51,998 bases of DNA, taken from NCBI GenBank assembly GCA_947466085.1, contig CANIEC010000014.1, positions 1-51,998 on the forward strand, given 5' to 3'. Positions 32,400-41,841 of this stretch are shown here, in pieces. The notes under the pieces are model-generated. The model saw only the letters and a list, made by a program, of their open reading frames with translations, had not been told where the DNA came from and made no database searches. The stretch is from Rhodospirillales bacterium (GTDB lineage: Bacteria; Pseudomonadota; Alphaproteobacteria; Reyranellales; Reyranellaceae). The stretch's first letter is position 1; every line of letters starts with the position of its first letter. The position numbers and the translations under genes are program-made.

Positions 32400-34493
32400 T
32401 CAGACGCTAGAGAACTTCTTGCCTTCCTGCACCAGCTTCTTGAGCAGCGGGGCAGGTTCCCAGAACGGGTCGCCGGAAGCATCGCGATACTTCAGCAGCG
32501 CGTCGTGGATGGTCTTGAGGCCGACCACGTTGTCGGCCCACCACATCGGTCCGCCGCGATAGACCGGCCAGCCGTAACCGTTGACCCAGATCACGTCGAT
32601 GTCGAGCGAGCGCTGGGCCATGCCCTCTTCGAGAATCTTGGCGCCCTCGTTCACCATCGGATAGAGCGCGCGCTCCAGGATCTCCTGGTCAGAGATGGCG
32701 CGGCGGGTGATGCCGAGCTTCTTCGAGGTCTCCTCGATGATCTTCTCGACCTCGGGATCGGGGATCGGCGTGCGGTCGGGCAGATTGTACTTGTAGTAGC
32801 CCGCGCCGGTCTTTTGGCCGAACCGGCCCATCTCGCAGATCGCGTCGGCGACGTAGCCGGTGTAGCGCACGTTGCGCTTTTCCTTCTCCTTCTTGCCCTG
32901 GCGGATACGCCAGCCCACGTCGTTGCCGGCGAGGTCGCTCATGGCGAAGGGGCCCATCGGGAAGCCGTAGTCGTAGACCACCTTGTCGATCTGCTGGGGA
33001 AGGGCGCCTTCCTCCATCATGTAGGCCGACTGGATGCCGCGCATGCGCAGCATGCGGTTGCCGACGAAGCCTTCGCAGACGCCGACCAGGACCGGGATCT
33101 TGCCGATCTTCTTGGAGAACGACATGACCGTGGCGATGACGTCCTTCTCGGTCGCCTTGCCGCGCACGTTCTCCAGCAGCTTCATGACGTTTGCCGGCGA
33201 GAAGAAGTGCATGCCGATCACGTCGCCGGGGCGCTTCGTGTAGGTGGCGATCTGGTTGACGTCGAGGCCGGAGGTGTTGGTGGCCAGGATGGCGCCGGGC
33301 TTGGCGACCTCGTCGAGCTTCTTGAAGACCGTTTCCTTGACTTCCATCGTCTCGAACACGGCCTCGATGATGACGTCGGCGTCCTTGAGGGCGTTGTAAT
33401 CGAGGGTCGGGGTGATCAGCGCCATGCGCTTCTCGACGTCCTCGGCCTTCATGCCGCCGCGCTTGGCGGTGTTCTCGTAGTTGGTGCGGATGGTCTTGAG
33501 GCCGCGATCCAGCGCTTCCTGGCTGGTCTCCAGCATCGTGACCGGAACACCCGCGTTGGCGAAGTTCATGGCGATGCCGCCGCCCATCGTGCCGGCGCCG
33601 ATGATGCCGCCCGTCTTGATCTCGCGCTGCGGCGTGTCGGCCGGCACGTCCTTGACCTTGGCGGCCTCGCGCTCGGCGAAGAAGTAGTAGCGCTGCGCCG
33701 CGGACTCGGTGGAGGTCAGCAGCTCGGTGAACAACTCGCGCTCGCGCTTCATGCCCTCGTCGAACGGCAGCTCGACGGCGGCCTGCACGCACTTGATGAT
33801 GTTCCACGGCGCCTTGAAGCCGCGCGCCTTGCGGGCGATCGACTTCTCGGTCTCGGCGAACAGCTCGGGAGATTCCAACGTCACGCTGAGGTCGCGGACG
33901 CGGCGCAGCGGCGCCTTCTGCGCCAGCAGCATCTCGGTATGCGCGATGGCGCCCTTCAGCAGGTCGCCCTCGACGATCGCATCGACGATGCCCTTGCTCT
34001 TGGCCTCGGCGGCCGGGATGTGTCGGCCCGACAGGATGGCGTCGAGCGCGTACTTGGCGCCGGTGAGGCGCGGCAGGCGCTGCGTGCCGCCAGCGCCCGG
34101 CAGCAGGCCAAGATGCACTTCCGGCAGGCCCATGCGCGTCGTCGGCAGAGAGACACGGTAGTGGGCGCCCAGCGCCGTCTCGAGGCCGCCGCCCAGCGGC
34201 GTGCCGTGCAGCGCCGCCACGATCAGCTTGGGCGAGTTCTCCATGGTGGCGATGACGTCGTTCAGGTTGGCGCCCGACGGCGGCTTGCCGAACTCGCGGA
34301 TATCGGCGCCGGCGATGAAGGTGCGGCCGCCGCCGATCAGCACGATGGCATCGATGTTCGAATCCTTGGCGAAGGCCTCGACGCCCTCCTTGATGCCGGT
34401 GCGGACGGCGGCCGCCAACGCATTCACCGGCGGATTGTTGATCGTGAGGATTCCGATGCGCCCCTCTGTGGAGCGAATTACGGCGTCGGACAT
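32400..34493 (-). CDS. fadB: Multifunctional enoyl-CoA hydratase/3-hydroxyacyl-CoA dehydrogenase
   Basis: Protein of 697 aa. The hydratase/isomerase domain (1-190) keeps both catalytic Glu, E105 in GGGLETALG and E125 in [15 protein letters not shown]. After a linker, an NAD-binding domain starts at residue 298 ([13 protein letters not shown]). The dehydrogenase His is in [15 protein letters not shown]-terminal helical domain ends the chain. The layout matches FadB/FadJ-type proteins of beta-oxidation. It is paired with the thiolase downstream, and the two likely form the trifunctional complex. Confidence 0.94.
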   Translation of the reverse strand: MSDAVIRSTEGRIGILTINNPPVNALAAAVRTGIKEGVEAFAKDSNIDAIVLIGGGRTFIAGADIREFGKPPSGANLNDVIATMENSPKLIVAALHGTPLGGGLETALGAHYRVSLPTTRMGLPEVHLGLLPGAGGTQRLPRLTGAKYALDAILSGRHIPAAEAKSKGIVDAIVEGDLLKGAIAHTEMLLAQKAPLRRVRDLSVTLESPELFAETEKSIARKARGFKAPWNIIKCVQAAVELPFDEGMKRERELFTELLTSTESAAQRYYFFAEREAAKVKDVPADTPQREIKTGGIIGAGTMGGGIAMNFANAGVPVTMLETSQEALDRGLKTIRTNYENTAKRGGMKAEDVEKRMALITPTLDYNALKDADVIIEAVFETMEVKETVFKKLDEVAKPGAILATNTSGLDVNQIATYTKRPGDVIGMHFFSPANVMKLLENVRGKATEKDVIATVMSFSKKIGKIPVLVGVCEGFVGNRMLRMRGIQSAYMMEEGALPQQIDKVVYDYGFPMGPFAMSDLAGNDVGWRIRQGKKEKEKRNVRYTGYVADAICEMGRFGQKTGAGYYKYNLPDRTPIPDPEVEKIIEETSKKLGITRRAISDQEILERALYPMVNEGAKILEEGMAQRSLDIDVIWVNGYGWPVYRGGPMWWADNVVGLKTIHDALLKYRDASGDPFWEPAPLLKKLVQEGKKFSSV

Positions 34494-34630
34494 TGGCGTG
34501 TCTTCCCTGTCGAGGCTGTTGCTGTTGAGCTCCTCTTAGCACGGATGCCGCGACCGCTGGGCGTTCCAGGATTTCGCCTTGCGGAGGGTCGCGCGCATCT
34601 TTTCACGTCATCAGTGCCGAGAGCGGCAGG

Positions 34631-35437
34631 CTACGATTGCAGGCCCGCCATCGCCAGCATGAGCCAGGCCGCCGAATAGGCTGTGACGAACGCGGCGAGC
34701 CAGAGGCCGGCCGCGTGTCCCGCGAAACGCTGAAGCAGGAAGCCCGCCAGAGGGATGAACTGCTGGGCATGCACGCCGAGGAAATGCGCGGGCCTTATGT
34801 CTCCGCCCGTCAGGTGCCAGCCGACGACCGGCAGGCCGACGCCGGCCGGAGGCTGGCTGGCACCCAGCATGAAGCCGCTGGCCGTCGCCAGCACAAAGGT
34901 GAGGACGAGCCCGACGATGACGCCCTGGGTGGCCACCGGTCGTGGGCGTTGCACGCCGTGGATAAAGATCTGCCACGCCAGGAATGCCTGCGTGCCCGTC
35001 AGCATGACAGCCGCCACTGCCATCAGGCCGAACATCGCGGCATGAAAGGCGTCGGCGACGTTGTAGTGGGACGGGGCGCCGAGTGCGCCCTGGATGCTGA
35101 TGTAGGCCACCTCGAACGCCGACGTCAGGATCAGCGTCCAGGTCATGGCCCGGTTCGCGGTTGAGTTCCGGACGGACTCGGGCAGGAGGTCCATGAACCA
35201 TGCCGTGGTCAGCGAGAACAGCGCGGTGGAGGCCATGAACTTCAGCGGCTTGGCCCAGACGCCGACCTCCCGCGTCGTGCGCTCGTCGAAGGCCATGAGG
35301 ACCAGCGTGGGCACCATCAGGCCGACCATCAGGCACGCATAGATCACGAGTGCGCGATGGCGGCGGGCGAACCCCGCGACGAGATCGCGCGATGCGTACC
35401 GTGCTGCATCGAGGAGTGCGAGGCTGGAGGAGCTCAT
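34631..35437 (-). CDS. Polytopic membrane protein of unknown function
   Basis: Protein of 268 aa with about seven hydrophobic spans: near 30-50, 70-90, 105-120, 140-160, 180-200, 220-240 and 245-265. No transporter signature was recognised. The ATG at 35437 is preferred over an upstream Met, because AAGAG precedes it and the promoter operators lie just before it. It is transcribed away from the SDR-TetR-patatin operon, sharing the region with two TetR-type palindromes, so it is probably under the same control. Confidence 0.7.
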   Translation of the reverse strand: MSSSSLALLDAARYASRDLVAGFARRHRALVIYACLMVGLMVPTLVLMAFDERTTREVGVWAKPLKFMASTALFSLTTAWFMDLLPESVRNSTANRAMTWTLILTSAFEVAYISIQGALGAPSHYNVADAFHAAMFGLMAVAAVMLTGTQAFLAWQIFIHGVQRPRPVATQGVIVGLVLTFVLATASGFMLGASQPPAGVGLPVVGWHLTGGDIRPAHFLGVHAQQFIPLAGFLLQRFAGHAAGLWLAAFVTAYSAAWLMLAMAGLQS

Positions 35438-35450
35438 GGATATCTCTTCT

Positions 35451-35465
35451 GTTGACGGCGTCAAC
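35451..35465. promoter_or_regulatory. Likely TetR operator, perfect copy
   Basis: GTTGACGGCGTCAAC is a perfect palindrome with 7-bp arms around a single G. It lies 14 nt upstream of the membrane protein start codon. A second, almost identical copy is at 35482-35496, with the centres 31 bp apart. The short palindrome size suits TetR-family dimers, and a TetR gene is in the adjacent operon. Confidence 0.75.
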
Positions 35466-35481
35466 CATCATTGACTAGGTT

Positions 35482-35496
35482 GTAGACGGCGTCAAC
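35482..35496. promoter_or_regulatory. Likely TetR operator, second copy with one mismatch
   Basis: GTAGACGGCGTCAAC differs from the first copy at one base (T to A in the left arm). It lies 19 bp upstream of the SDR start codon. Two sites 31 bp apart centre to centre, about three helical turns, would allow cooperative repression of both divergent promoters. Confidence 0.7.
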
Positions 35497-35514
35497 TCCA
35501 CGGGGGTGAATTCC

Positions 35515-36318
35515 ATGATCGACCGACGCGAACCGCTCGAAGTCCGGTACGGTCCATGGGCGGTGGTGACCGGAGCTTCGGAAGGCATCGGCAAGAGCTT
35601 TGCCGCAGCCCTCGCACAGCAGGGATTCCATCTGGTGCTGGTGGCTCGGCGGTCACACTTGCTCGATGCACTGGCGGCCAGCTTGGCGCAGGCCCATGGA
35701 ACGCAATGCGACGTGCTGACCGCGGATCTGTCTACCGCCGAGGGCGTGGCCGAGGTGCTGGATCGCACGGCACGCCATGACGTCGGCCTGGTGGTGTGCG
35801 CCGCCGGTTTCGGTACGGCTGGGCGCTTTCTCGAAGGCGACGTCGGTGAGGAACTCGACATGCTGCGGGTCAACTGTGGCGCATCGACTGCGCTGAGCTG
35901 GGGTTTCGGCCGACGCTTTGAGTCGCGGGGCCGCGGTGGCCTGATCCTGCTGAGCTCGATCGTGGCGTTCCAGGGCGTGCCACGCTCGGCCCACTACGCC
36001 GCGACGAAGTCCTACGTGCAGACGCTCGCCGAAGGTCTCCGGGTCGAGTGGGCCGACCGCGGGATCGACGTTCTGGCCGTGGCGCCCGGTCCTGTCGCCA
36101 CGGGGTTCGCCGGACGCGCCGGGCTCACCATGGGGCGGGCGGAAAGCCCGGAAGTCGTGGCGGCGGAAAGCCTGAAGGCCCTGGGCAGGCGCGGAACGGT
36201 TCGGCCCGGCCTGCTGGCCAAGGTGCTTGGGTATAGCCTCGCGATGACGCCGCGGTGGGGACGAATCCGCATCATGGCCATGGTTATGCGTGGAATGACC
36301 AAGCATCATGCGGCCTGA
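35515..36318 (+). CDS. Short-chain dehydrogenase/reductase
   Basis: Protein of 267 aa. The NAD(P)-binding motif is TGASEGIG at 19-26. The catalytic set is S148, Y161 and K165 (HYAATK). The VVCAAGFGTAG strand corresponds to the NNAG motif, here CAAG, a common variant. It oxidises or reduces an alcohol/ketone; the substrate is unknown. ATG 35515 is preferred over GTG 35506. It is first in a three-gene operon with TetR and a patatin lipoprotein; its end overlaps the TetR start if that is at 36308. Confidence 0.9.
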   Translation: MIDRREPLEVRYGPWAVVTGASEGIGKSFAAALAQQGFHLVLVARRSHLLDALAASLAQAHGTQCDVLTADLSTAEGVAEVLDRTARHDVGLVVCAAGFGTAGRFLEGDVGEELDMLRVNCGASTALSWGFGRRFESRGRGGLILLSSIVAFQGVPRSAHYAATKSYVQTLAEGLRVEWADRGIDVLAVAPGPVATGFAGRAGLTMGRAESPEVVAAESLKALGRRGTVRPGLLAKVLGYSLAMTPRWGRIRIMAMVMRGMTKHHAA

Positions 36319-37018
36319 CGTGGACGTCGATCCACAGGAAGAGCGATTTCGCGACTCGGACGGCATGGCGACAGGCAGAAGGAAATCGTTCGATCTGAAG
36401 GAGGCCTGTGTCCGGGCCGCGCGTGACGTCATCGCGGAACACGGCATCGAGGCCCTTAGCATGCGCGACGTCGCACGCAAGCTGGGCATCTCGCATCAGG
36501 CGCCGTATCGGCACTTCGAGAGTCGCGATCACCTGCTGGCCGAAATCATGCGCCGCTGTTTCGCGGACTTTGCCGAGCACCTCGACCGCCGCAAGTCCCC
36601 GGATGGGAACGGCGATCACGAAGACATGGGCAGCGTCTACCTTGCCTATGCGGCGCAAAAGCCCCTGGAATACCGGCTGATGTTCGGCACGCCTTGGCCG
36701 GAGCCCGCGCAGCATCCGGAACTGGTGAAGCATGCGGTGCACGCCTTCGACATTCTGCGCAACAGCCAGCGGGCAATGTACGGTGACGACCCGGCGCACT
36801 ACGCGAAGGCCGATCTGGACGCGCTGTTCATCTGGTCGACGCTGCATGGCATGGCCAGCATCATGCAGGCCAACGTCATGCAGCACCTCGTGCTGGCGCC
36901 GGAGGTCATGCCCCGTCTCAAGACGGACCTGCTGGGCAAGATCGATGCTGCGCTGGAGGCATCGTCTCGGCGTGCACCCAGGACAGCGAAGGCCCGGCGG
37001 AAACCGGCGAAGCGATGA
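36308..37018 (+). CDS. TetR family transcriptional regulator
   Basis: Protein of up to 236 aa. The N-terminal helix-turn-helix spans AARDVIAEHGIEALSMRDVARKLG and ends with APYRHFESRDHLLAEI, a standard TetR DNA-binding domain. The C-terminal ligand domain is of the TetR_C_33-like kind (PLEYRLMFGTPWPEP). The start could be 36308, overlapping the SDR stop, or ATG 36365; neither has a good ribosome site. It probably binds the two GACGGCGTC palindromes in the divergent region upstream of the operon, giving autoregulation. Confidence 0.88.
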   Translation: MRPDVDVDPQEERFRDSDGMATGRRKSFDLKEACVRAARDVIAEHGIEALSMRDVARKLGISHQAPYRHFESRDHLLAEIMRRCFADFAEHLDRRKSPDGNGDHEDMGSVYLAYAAQKPLEYRLMFGTPWPEPAQHPELVKHAVHAFDILRNSQRAMYGDDPAHYAKADLDALFIWSTLHGMASIMQANVMQHLVLAPEVMPRLKTDLLGKIDAALEASSRRAPRTAKARRKPAKR

Positions 37019-37920
37019 TGGTAATGCACGCTATTGCCGCGGCCGCCTTGATGGTCGCCTTGTCCGGCTGTTCGGCCTTCAACTATGTCGCCGCGGACAG
37101 CCCGGTTCCGGAGGTCTCGGTCGCGCCCATGACACCGGCGCCACGGGTTGCGCTGGTGCTGGGCAGCGGCGGTCCGCGCGGCTACGCCCACATCGGCATC
37201 ATGAAGGTGCTGGAGGAGGCCGGCATCGACTATGACCTCGTGGTGGGATCGAGCGCCGGGGCCCTCATCGGAGCGTTCTGGGCCAATGGCTACGATGCCG
37301 AGGAGATCGACAGGTTCGCGCAGAGCGGCGGCCCGTTTACGCTGTTCGACCTCTCCTTGTTCGCTGACAGGGGCTGGATCCGGGGGCAGCGTTTGCAGGA
37401 CTATGTGAACACGCGCCTGGACAGCAAATCGATCGAGCAGATGCCGCGACGGCTCATCGTGGCGGCCACCCGAAGGGACGACAAGGCGCCGGTTTTCTTC
37501 CGGAGCGGCAACATCGGCGTTGCCGTGCGGGCCTCCAGCGCCGTCCCCAGGATCATCTCGCCGGTCGGGATCGACGGCACGGAATTCGAGGATGCCGACG
37601 AATCCCTGCCCGTCGCAGTCAGGGCCGCGCGCCAGGCCGGCGCCCGGTTCGTGATTGCCGTCGACGTCTCGGCCAAGGCCGGAACGGCGCCGCAGGGTAC
37701 GTCGAAGGCGCTTCTGGACCGCGATGCACGGCGTCGCAGTCGCATCGATCCCGAAGTTGCCGCCGCCGATTTTCTGATTCATCCGGACCTGGACTATGCC
37801 GCGGGACCCCGCCGAAGCTATTTCGTGAACGCGCAGGTCATGGGCGAACGGAGTGCCCGTGACGCTCTGCCCGCCCTGGTGGAGCGGCTCCGGCTCGCCG
37901 GTCTGACCGTGCGAGACTGA
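37015..37920 (+). CDS. Patatin-like phospholipase lipoprotein
   Basis: Protein of 301 aa with a lipoprotein signal (VALSGC, lipidated Cys19). The patatin domain starts at about 44 (RVALVLGSGGPRGYAHIG), with an oxyanion hole at 50-56. The nucleophile elbow is G-S-S80-A-G. The catalytic Asp box, normally DGG or DGA, reads D193-A-D195 here (FEDADESLPV). The acidic residue is kept but the glycines are lost, so activity may be altered. Lipid hydrolysis at the membrane is the likely role. ATGA overlap with the TetR gene places it in the same operon. Confidence 0.85.
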   Translation: MMVMHAIAAAALMVALSGCSAFNYVAADSPVPEVSVAPMTPAPRVALVLGSGGPRGYAHIGIMKVLEEAGIDYDLVVGSSAGALIGAFWANGYDAEEIDRFAQSGGPFTLFDLSLFADRGWIRGQRLQDYVNTRLDSKSIEQMPRRLIVAATRRDDKAPVFFRSGNIGVAVRASSAVPRIISPVGIDGTEFEDADESLPVAVRAARQAGARFVIAVDVSAKAGTAPQGTSKALLDRDARRRSRIDPEVAAADFLIHPDLDYAAGPRRSYFVNAQVMGERSARDALPALVERLRLAGLTVRD

Positions 37921-37996
37921 TCGGTCATTGCCCTAGCGTCACCGGAATCGCGCCTCTATATGTCCTCTCAATGAGAGTCTGGGAGGAAACAAGACA

Positions 37997-38986
37997 ATGA
38001 CGACGACCCGACGCACCCTTCTGCGTGCCACTGCCGGCCTTGCCCTTGCCACGCCCACGATCGTCCGCGCCCAGGGCGCCGCGTGGCCGAACAAGCCGAT
38101 CACCATCGTGGTGAATTTCCCCGCCGGTGGCCTGACGGACGGCATCGCCCGCGCCTTCGGCCAGTCTGTCAGCCAGACCACGGGCCAGCAGGTCATCATC
38201 GACAACAAGCCCGGCGCCAGCGGCAACATCGGCGCGGCACTGGTGGCCCGTGCGCCGGCCGACGGCTACACGTTCCTGCACTCGGTCTCGAGCACGCTCA
38301 TCCAGAACCGCGTGATGTTCAAGACGCTGGGCTTCGACCCCGACAAGGACTTCACGATCATTTCGGGCACGTCCTCGGGCGTGCTGCCGGTCGTCGTCCA
38401 CAAGTCTCTGCCGGCCGAGGTCAAGGACCTCAAGTCGTTCATCGAGTACGCCAAGAAGAACAAGGTGAACTTCGGCTCGTGGGCGATGGGCTCCTCGGCC
38501 CACATATTCGCCCAGACGTTGAACGAGAAGTATGGGCTCACGATGGAGATCGTGACCTACAAGGGCGAAGCCCCGATGTGGCAGGACATGGGCGCGGGCT
38601 CGCTGCAGGCCGCCATGGGCAGCCCGCAGGCGATGAACGCGCTGATCGTGAAGGGTGACGTCCGTGGCATTGCCGCACCGTCCAAGGTACGCGCCCGTGC
38701 GCTGCCCGATACGCCGACCTCGCGCGAGCAGGGCTTCGACGACGATGCCTTCACCGTCTCGGGCTGGTTGGCGCTGGCTGCGCCCGCCGCGACGCCGAAG
38801 GACATCGTCAAGCGGATGTCCGACCTCTGGGTCGCCGCTGCCGACTCCGAGCCCGGCAAGAGGATGATGGACAGCTTCGCCCTCGTGGAGAAGCCGATGC
38901 CCCACGAGGAAGTCATGATCGACTACGAGAAGCTGAAGGCCACCCTCATCCCGCGCATCGTCGCTCTGGGCATGAAGCCCGAGTAG
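37997..38986 (+). CDS. Tripartite tricarboxylate transporter (Bug) substrate-binding protein
   Basis: Protein of 329 aa with a Tat-like signal (TTRRTLLRATAG ... VRAQG). The Bug fold shows WPNKPITIVVNFPAGGLTD, DNKPGASGNIGAA and the TPTSREQGFDDDAF variant of the usual EAGxPG loop. It binds a small carboxylate or amide in the periplasm. No TctAB permease is near. The amidase gene converges on it 3 nt from its stop. Ligand and enzyme may be linked, but that rests only on position. Confidence 0.88.
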   Translation: MTTTRRTLLRATAGLALATPTIVRAQGAAWPNKPITIVVNFPAGGLTDGIARAFGQSVSQTTGQQVIIDNKPGASGNIGAALVARAPADGYTFLHSVSSTLIQNRVMFKTLGFDPDKDFTIISGTSSGVLPVVVHKSLPAEVKDLKSFIEYAKKNKVNFGSWAMGSSAHIFAQTLNEKYGLTMEIVTYKGEAPMWQDMGAGSLQAAMGSPQAMNALIVKGDVRGIAAPSKVRARALPDTPTSREQGFDDDAFTVSGWLALAAPAATPKDIVKRMSDLWVAAADSEPGKRMMDSFALVEKPMPHEEVMIDYEKLKATLIPRIVALGMKPE

Positions 38987-38989
38987 CGA

Positions 38990-40375
38990 TCAGGCCGAGA
39001 CCCGCTTCAGGGTCTCGTCGAACCAGCGCGCGAGGCCGGTCATACGGGTGTCCTCGTGCTTCTGGCCCATGAGCTGCAGGCCCACCGGCATGCCGCCGAC
39101 GCTCATCAGCGGCACCGTGACGACCGGCGCGAACAGCATCGAGCTCGGCGCATTGAACACGAAGTCGCCGGTCGGGCGCGGCGCCAGCGGCTGGCCCGGC
39201 ACGTCGCCCGACCACAGCGGCGCGGGGCCGGGACAGGCCAGCGTGATCGCCGCGTCGGCCAGCGGCGCCAGGGTCGCGTGCAGGCGCTGGGCGTTCTCGC
39301 GCGCCAGCAGCGCCATGCGATAGTCGTCCAGCGTCATCGCCTCGGCCTTGGCCAGCGTCGCCTTCGCCCGCTCGCTGACTCCGTCAGGATTGTTGTCGAC
39401 GATGCCGCGCTGCCCCCAGCGATTTTCCCAGCCCGTGACGCCGCCGCAGATGGCGCGGCCGTTGGCGATCGACTTCTCCAACGCCTCGACCCAGGGATGG
39501 TCCTTGCGGAAGATCAGCTCGACTCCGGCGTCGCGCAGCTGCTTCAGCACGCCGTCGAAGGCGGCCTTGGTCGCGTCGTCGACCTCCACCCAGCCCTCGG
39601 TCTCCAGCACGACCAGCCGGTTGGGCTTCACGGCAGCGGGCAGAGTCGACGGACCCATCAGCCCGACCTCGCCGCGATCGCCGCCGGCGCGCCGCGCTAT
39701 CTCGATCGCGACCTGCCACATGTCCTGCAGCGCGTTGGCGTGTGGGCCGTGCGTGCTCTGGCTGGTCGCCTGGCGTTCGCCGCGGTTGATGCCGCCCTGC
39801 GTCGGCTTCAGCGCGAAGTTTCCGCAATAGGCGGCGGGGCGGATGATCGAGCCGCCGACCTGCGTGCCGATGGCGGCCGGCACCATGTTGGCGCCTACCG
39901 CTGCGGCCGAGCCGGAGGAGGAGCCGCCCGGTGTGCGCGTCGCATCGAACGGATTGGTGGTGGCGCCGGGGTGCGAGCCGCCCAGTTCGGCCGTTACCGC
40001 CTTGGCAAGGATCACCGCGCCGGCCTGGCGCAGCGCCCAGACGGCGGCATTGTCGCGCTTGGGGAAATTGCCCTTGAATGCCTCGCAGCCCATCTGCGTG
40101 GGCATGTCCTTCGTCTCGAGCAGGTCCTTGATGGCGAGCGGCATGCCGTCGATGGACGAGAGCGGCTTGCCTTGCTTCCAGCGCGCGCTGCTGGCGTCGG
40201 CGGCCTCGCGGGCGCCGGCCTCGTTGATGGCCGTGAAGGCCTTCACCACCGGCTCGCGCGCCGCCACCGTCTCCAGGCAGCGTTCGAGATAGGCGCGTGG
40301 CGTATCGCTGCCGTCGCTGAAGCGCTTGGTGGCGTTGTGGAAGGTAAGCGGCTTGAAATCACTGTACGCGGTCAT
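38990..40375 (-). CDS. Amidase signature family hydrolase
   Basis: Protein of 461 aa. The Ser-cisSer-Lys catalytic triad can be placed. K83 is in LAIKDLLET, the cis-Ser is in the GGSSSGSAAAV loop (150-160), and the nucleophile S176 is in TQVGGSIIRPAAYCG. The hallmark TDTGGS is here TQVGGS, a known variant. It hydrolyses a carboxamide to acid and ammonia. The palindromic element copy 2 lies just upstream, separating it from the enolase-superfamily gene on the same strand. Confidence 0.92.
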   Translation of the reverse strand: MTAYSDFKPLTFHNATKRFSDGSDTPRAYLERCLETVAAREPVVKAFTAINEAGAREAADASSARWKQGKPLSSIDGMPLAIKDLLETKDMPTQMGCEAFKGNFPKRDNAAVWALRQAGAVILAKAVTAELGGSHPGATTNPFDATRTPGGSSSGSAAAVGANMVPAAIGTQVGGSIIRPAAYCGNFALKPTQGGINRGERQATSQSTHGPHANALQDMWQVAIEIARRAGGDRGEVGLMGPSTLPAAVKPNRLVVLETEGWVEVDDATKAAFDGVLKQLRDAGVELIFRKDHPWVEALEKSIANGRAICGGVTGWENRWGQRGIVDNNPDGVSERAKATLAKAEAMTLDDYRMALLARENAQRLHATLAPLADAAITLACPGPAPLWSGDVPGQPLAPRPTGDFVFNAPSSMLFAPVVTVPLMSVGGMPVGLQLMGQKHEDTRMTGLARWFDETLKRVSA

Positions 40376-40417
40376 CGTAGGTCGGTCCTCGGTTGAGATA
40401 GCTATCGGGTAATAGTC

Positions 40418-40516
40418 AAAGGTCCTTCGCTGCGCTCAGGATGACATCGATTTCTGTATTTGCGCACTGCGCCAATCCAACCAATGCTGTCATCCTGAGC
40501 GCAGCGAAGGACCTTT
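40418..40516. repeat. Dispersed palindromic element, copy 2 (perfect arms)
   Basis: The left arm (40418-40446) and right arm (40488-40516) are exact reverse complements over 29 nt, around a 41-nt spacer. The arm core is GGTCCTTCGC ... CTCAGGATGACA. The spacer shares CACTGC, CCAA and the CTGTCATCC junction with the copy at 26616-26729, so the whole unit is conserved, not just the arms. It lies between two same-strand genes and would form a large hairpin in their message. Confidence 0.85.
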
Positions 40517-40554
40517 GTTTCCGGGTCGAACGGAAGTGACCCTAACACGCGCGC

Positions 40555-41643
40555 TCAGCGCACCCGATAGCGCTCGATCGCGTCGGGATCGAAGGTAAAG
40601 CCGAGGCCGGGCCGGTCGGGCACGGCGACGTGACCGTCCTCTACCGCGATGGCCTCGCGGTAGAGCTTCGAGGTCCACGGCATGTATTCCAGCCAGGTCG
40701 CATTGGCGAAGGCGCCGAGCAGGCCGATGCTCTGCTGCGTGAAGAGGTGGTTGGAGATGGCGATGTCGTGCGCCGCCGCGAGATGCGCCACTTTCACGAA
40801 CTCGCTGACGCCGCCGACGCGGGCAAGATCGGCCATCCAGATGTCGGCGGCGCCGTGCGCCAGCATCTCGCGGAAGCCGTAGCGCGTCGCCTCGGTTTCG
40901 CCGCTGGCGATCGGCGTGTCGAGCGCCGCCGCGACCCGGGCGGAGCCGCGATGGTCGTAGGGGGCGACCGGTTCCTCGAACCAGGTAAGGTCGAACTCTT
41001 CCAGCTTGCGGCCGAGCCGGATCGCATGGTCGGCGGTGAAGCCGCGGCTGGCGTCGCACATCAAAGAGACCTTTGGCCCGATCGCCTTGCGCACGGAAGC
41101 GACCCTCTCGACGTCTTCTTCCACATGCGCCTTGCCGACGCGCATCTTCACGCCGCGAAAGCCTTCGACCACGTAACCGGCAGCTTCCTTTGCCAGCTCG
41201 TCTGGCGTTGCCGACAACCACAGGCCGGCGCTCGAGTAGACGGGAATGCGATCGCGGGCGGCACCGAGCATGTGGGTGACCGACTGGCCGAGCGCCTTGC
41301 CCTTGGCGTCCCACAACGCGGTGTCGACGCCGGCGAGTCCGAAGACCGTCACGCCTTTGTGCCCGAGGAAATAGAGTTCGCGCCACATGCGGTCCCAGAA
41401 GCGCTCGGCGTAGCGGATATCTTCGCCGACGAGGGCGGGCTTCAGGCTGTCGACCATCGCGCGCAGCACCTCGATGCGCCGTCCACCCAGGGTGAACAGG
41501 AAGCTCTCCCCGGTGACGCCGATGTCGGTGTCGACGAAGATCAATACGGCGCCAATGCGGTCGTTGCTGACGCCGCTCGAATTGCGCGTCGGCCGGTCGA
41601 GCGGCACTTCGACGAGAACGGTCCGGAGATCGGTGACGTGCAT
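40555..41643 (-). CDS. Enolase-superfamily enzyme (mandelate racemase/muconate lactonising type)
   Basis: Protein of 362 aa. The N-terminal capping domain runs to about 130. The barrel holds a general-base Lys region GVKMRVGK, metal ligands in LMCDASRG (Asp), WFEEPV (Glu) and SGETEAT (Glu), and the His base in ISNHLFTQQ. The set fits the mandelate racemase subgroup that dehydrates or racemises acid sugars or related acids. The start at 41643 has AGGAG 8 nt upstream. It may form an operon with the amidase across the repeat element. Confidence 0.88.
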   Translation of the reverse strand: MHVTDLRTVLVEVPLDRPTRNSSGVSNDRIGAVLIFVDTDIGVTGESFLFTLGGRRIEVLRAMVDSLKPALVGEDIRYAERFWDRMWRELYFLGHKGVTVFGLAGVDTALWDAKGKALGQSVTHMLGAARDRIPVYSSAGLWLSATPDELAKEAAGYVVEGFRGVKMRVGKAHVEEDVERVASVRKAIGPKVSLMCDASRGFTADHAIRLGRKLEEFDLTWFEEPVAPYDHRGSARVAAALDTPIASGETEATRYGFREMLAHGAADIWMADLARVGGVSEFVKVAHLAAAHDIAISNHLFTQQSIGLLGAFANATWLEYMPWTSKLYREAIAVEDGHVAVPDRPGLGFTFDPDAIERYRVR

Positions 41644-41841
41644 CCCTGTTTCTCCTCTTGGATCACCTGGGTCGACATTGGTTCCGTCACGATAGTGTGT
41701 GACCGACGCGAGGAACCGCCTTGGAGGCAGTGACGTATCATACAACGACAGGGCAGCAAGAGAGCCGCCCTGCCTGGCTGAAGGCGAGCGCGCCGCCGTT
41801 GGTCTCATTGCTCGAATACTGCATCCAACTGGAGAGAAACC

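Noticed and set aside
32505-34679. 724-residue plus-strand open frame opposite the fadB gene
   Set aside because: The protein is dominated by Asp, Arg, His, Leu and Gly without domains, a typical shadow of a GC-rich gene on the other strand.
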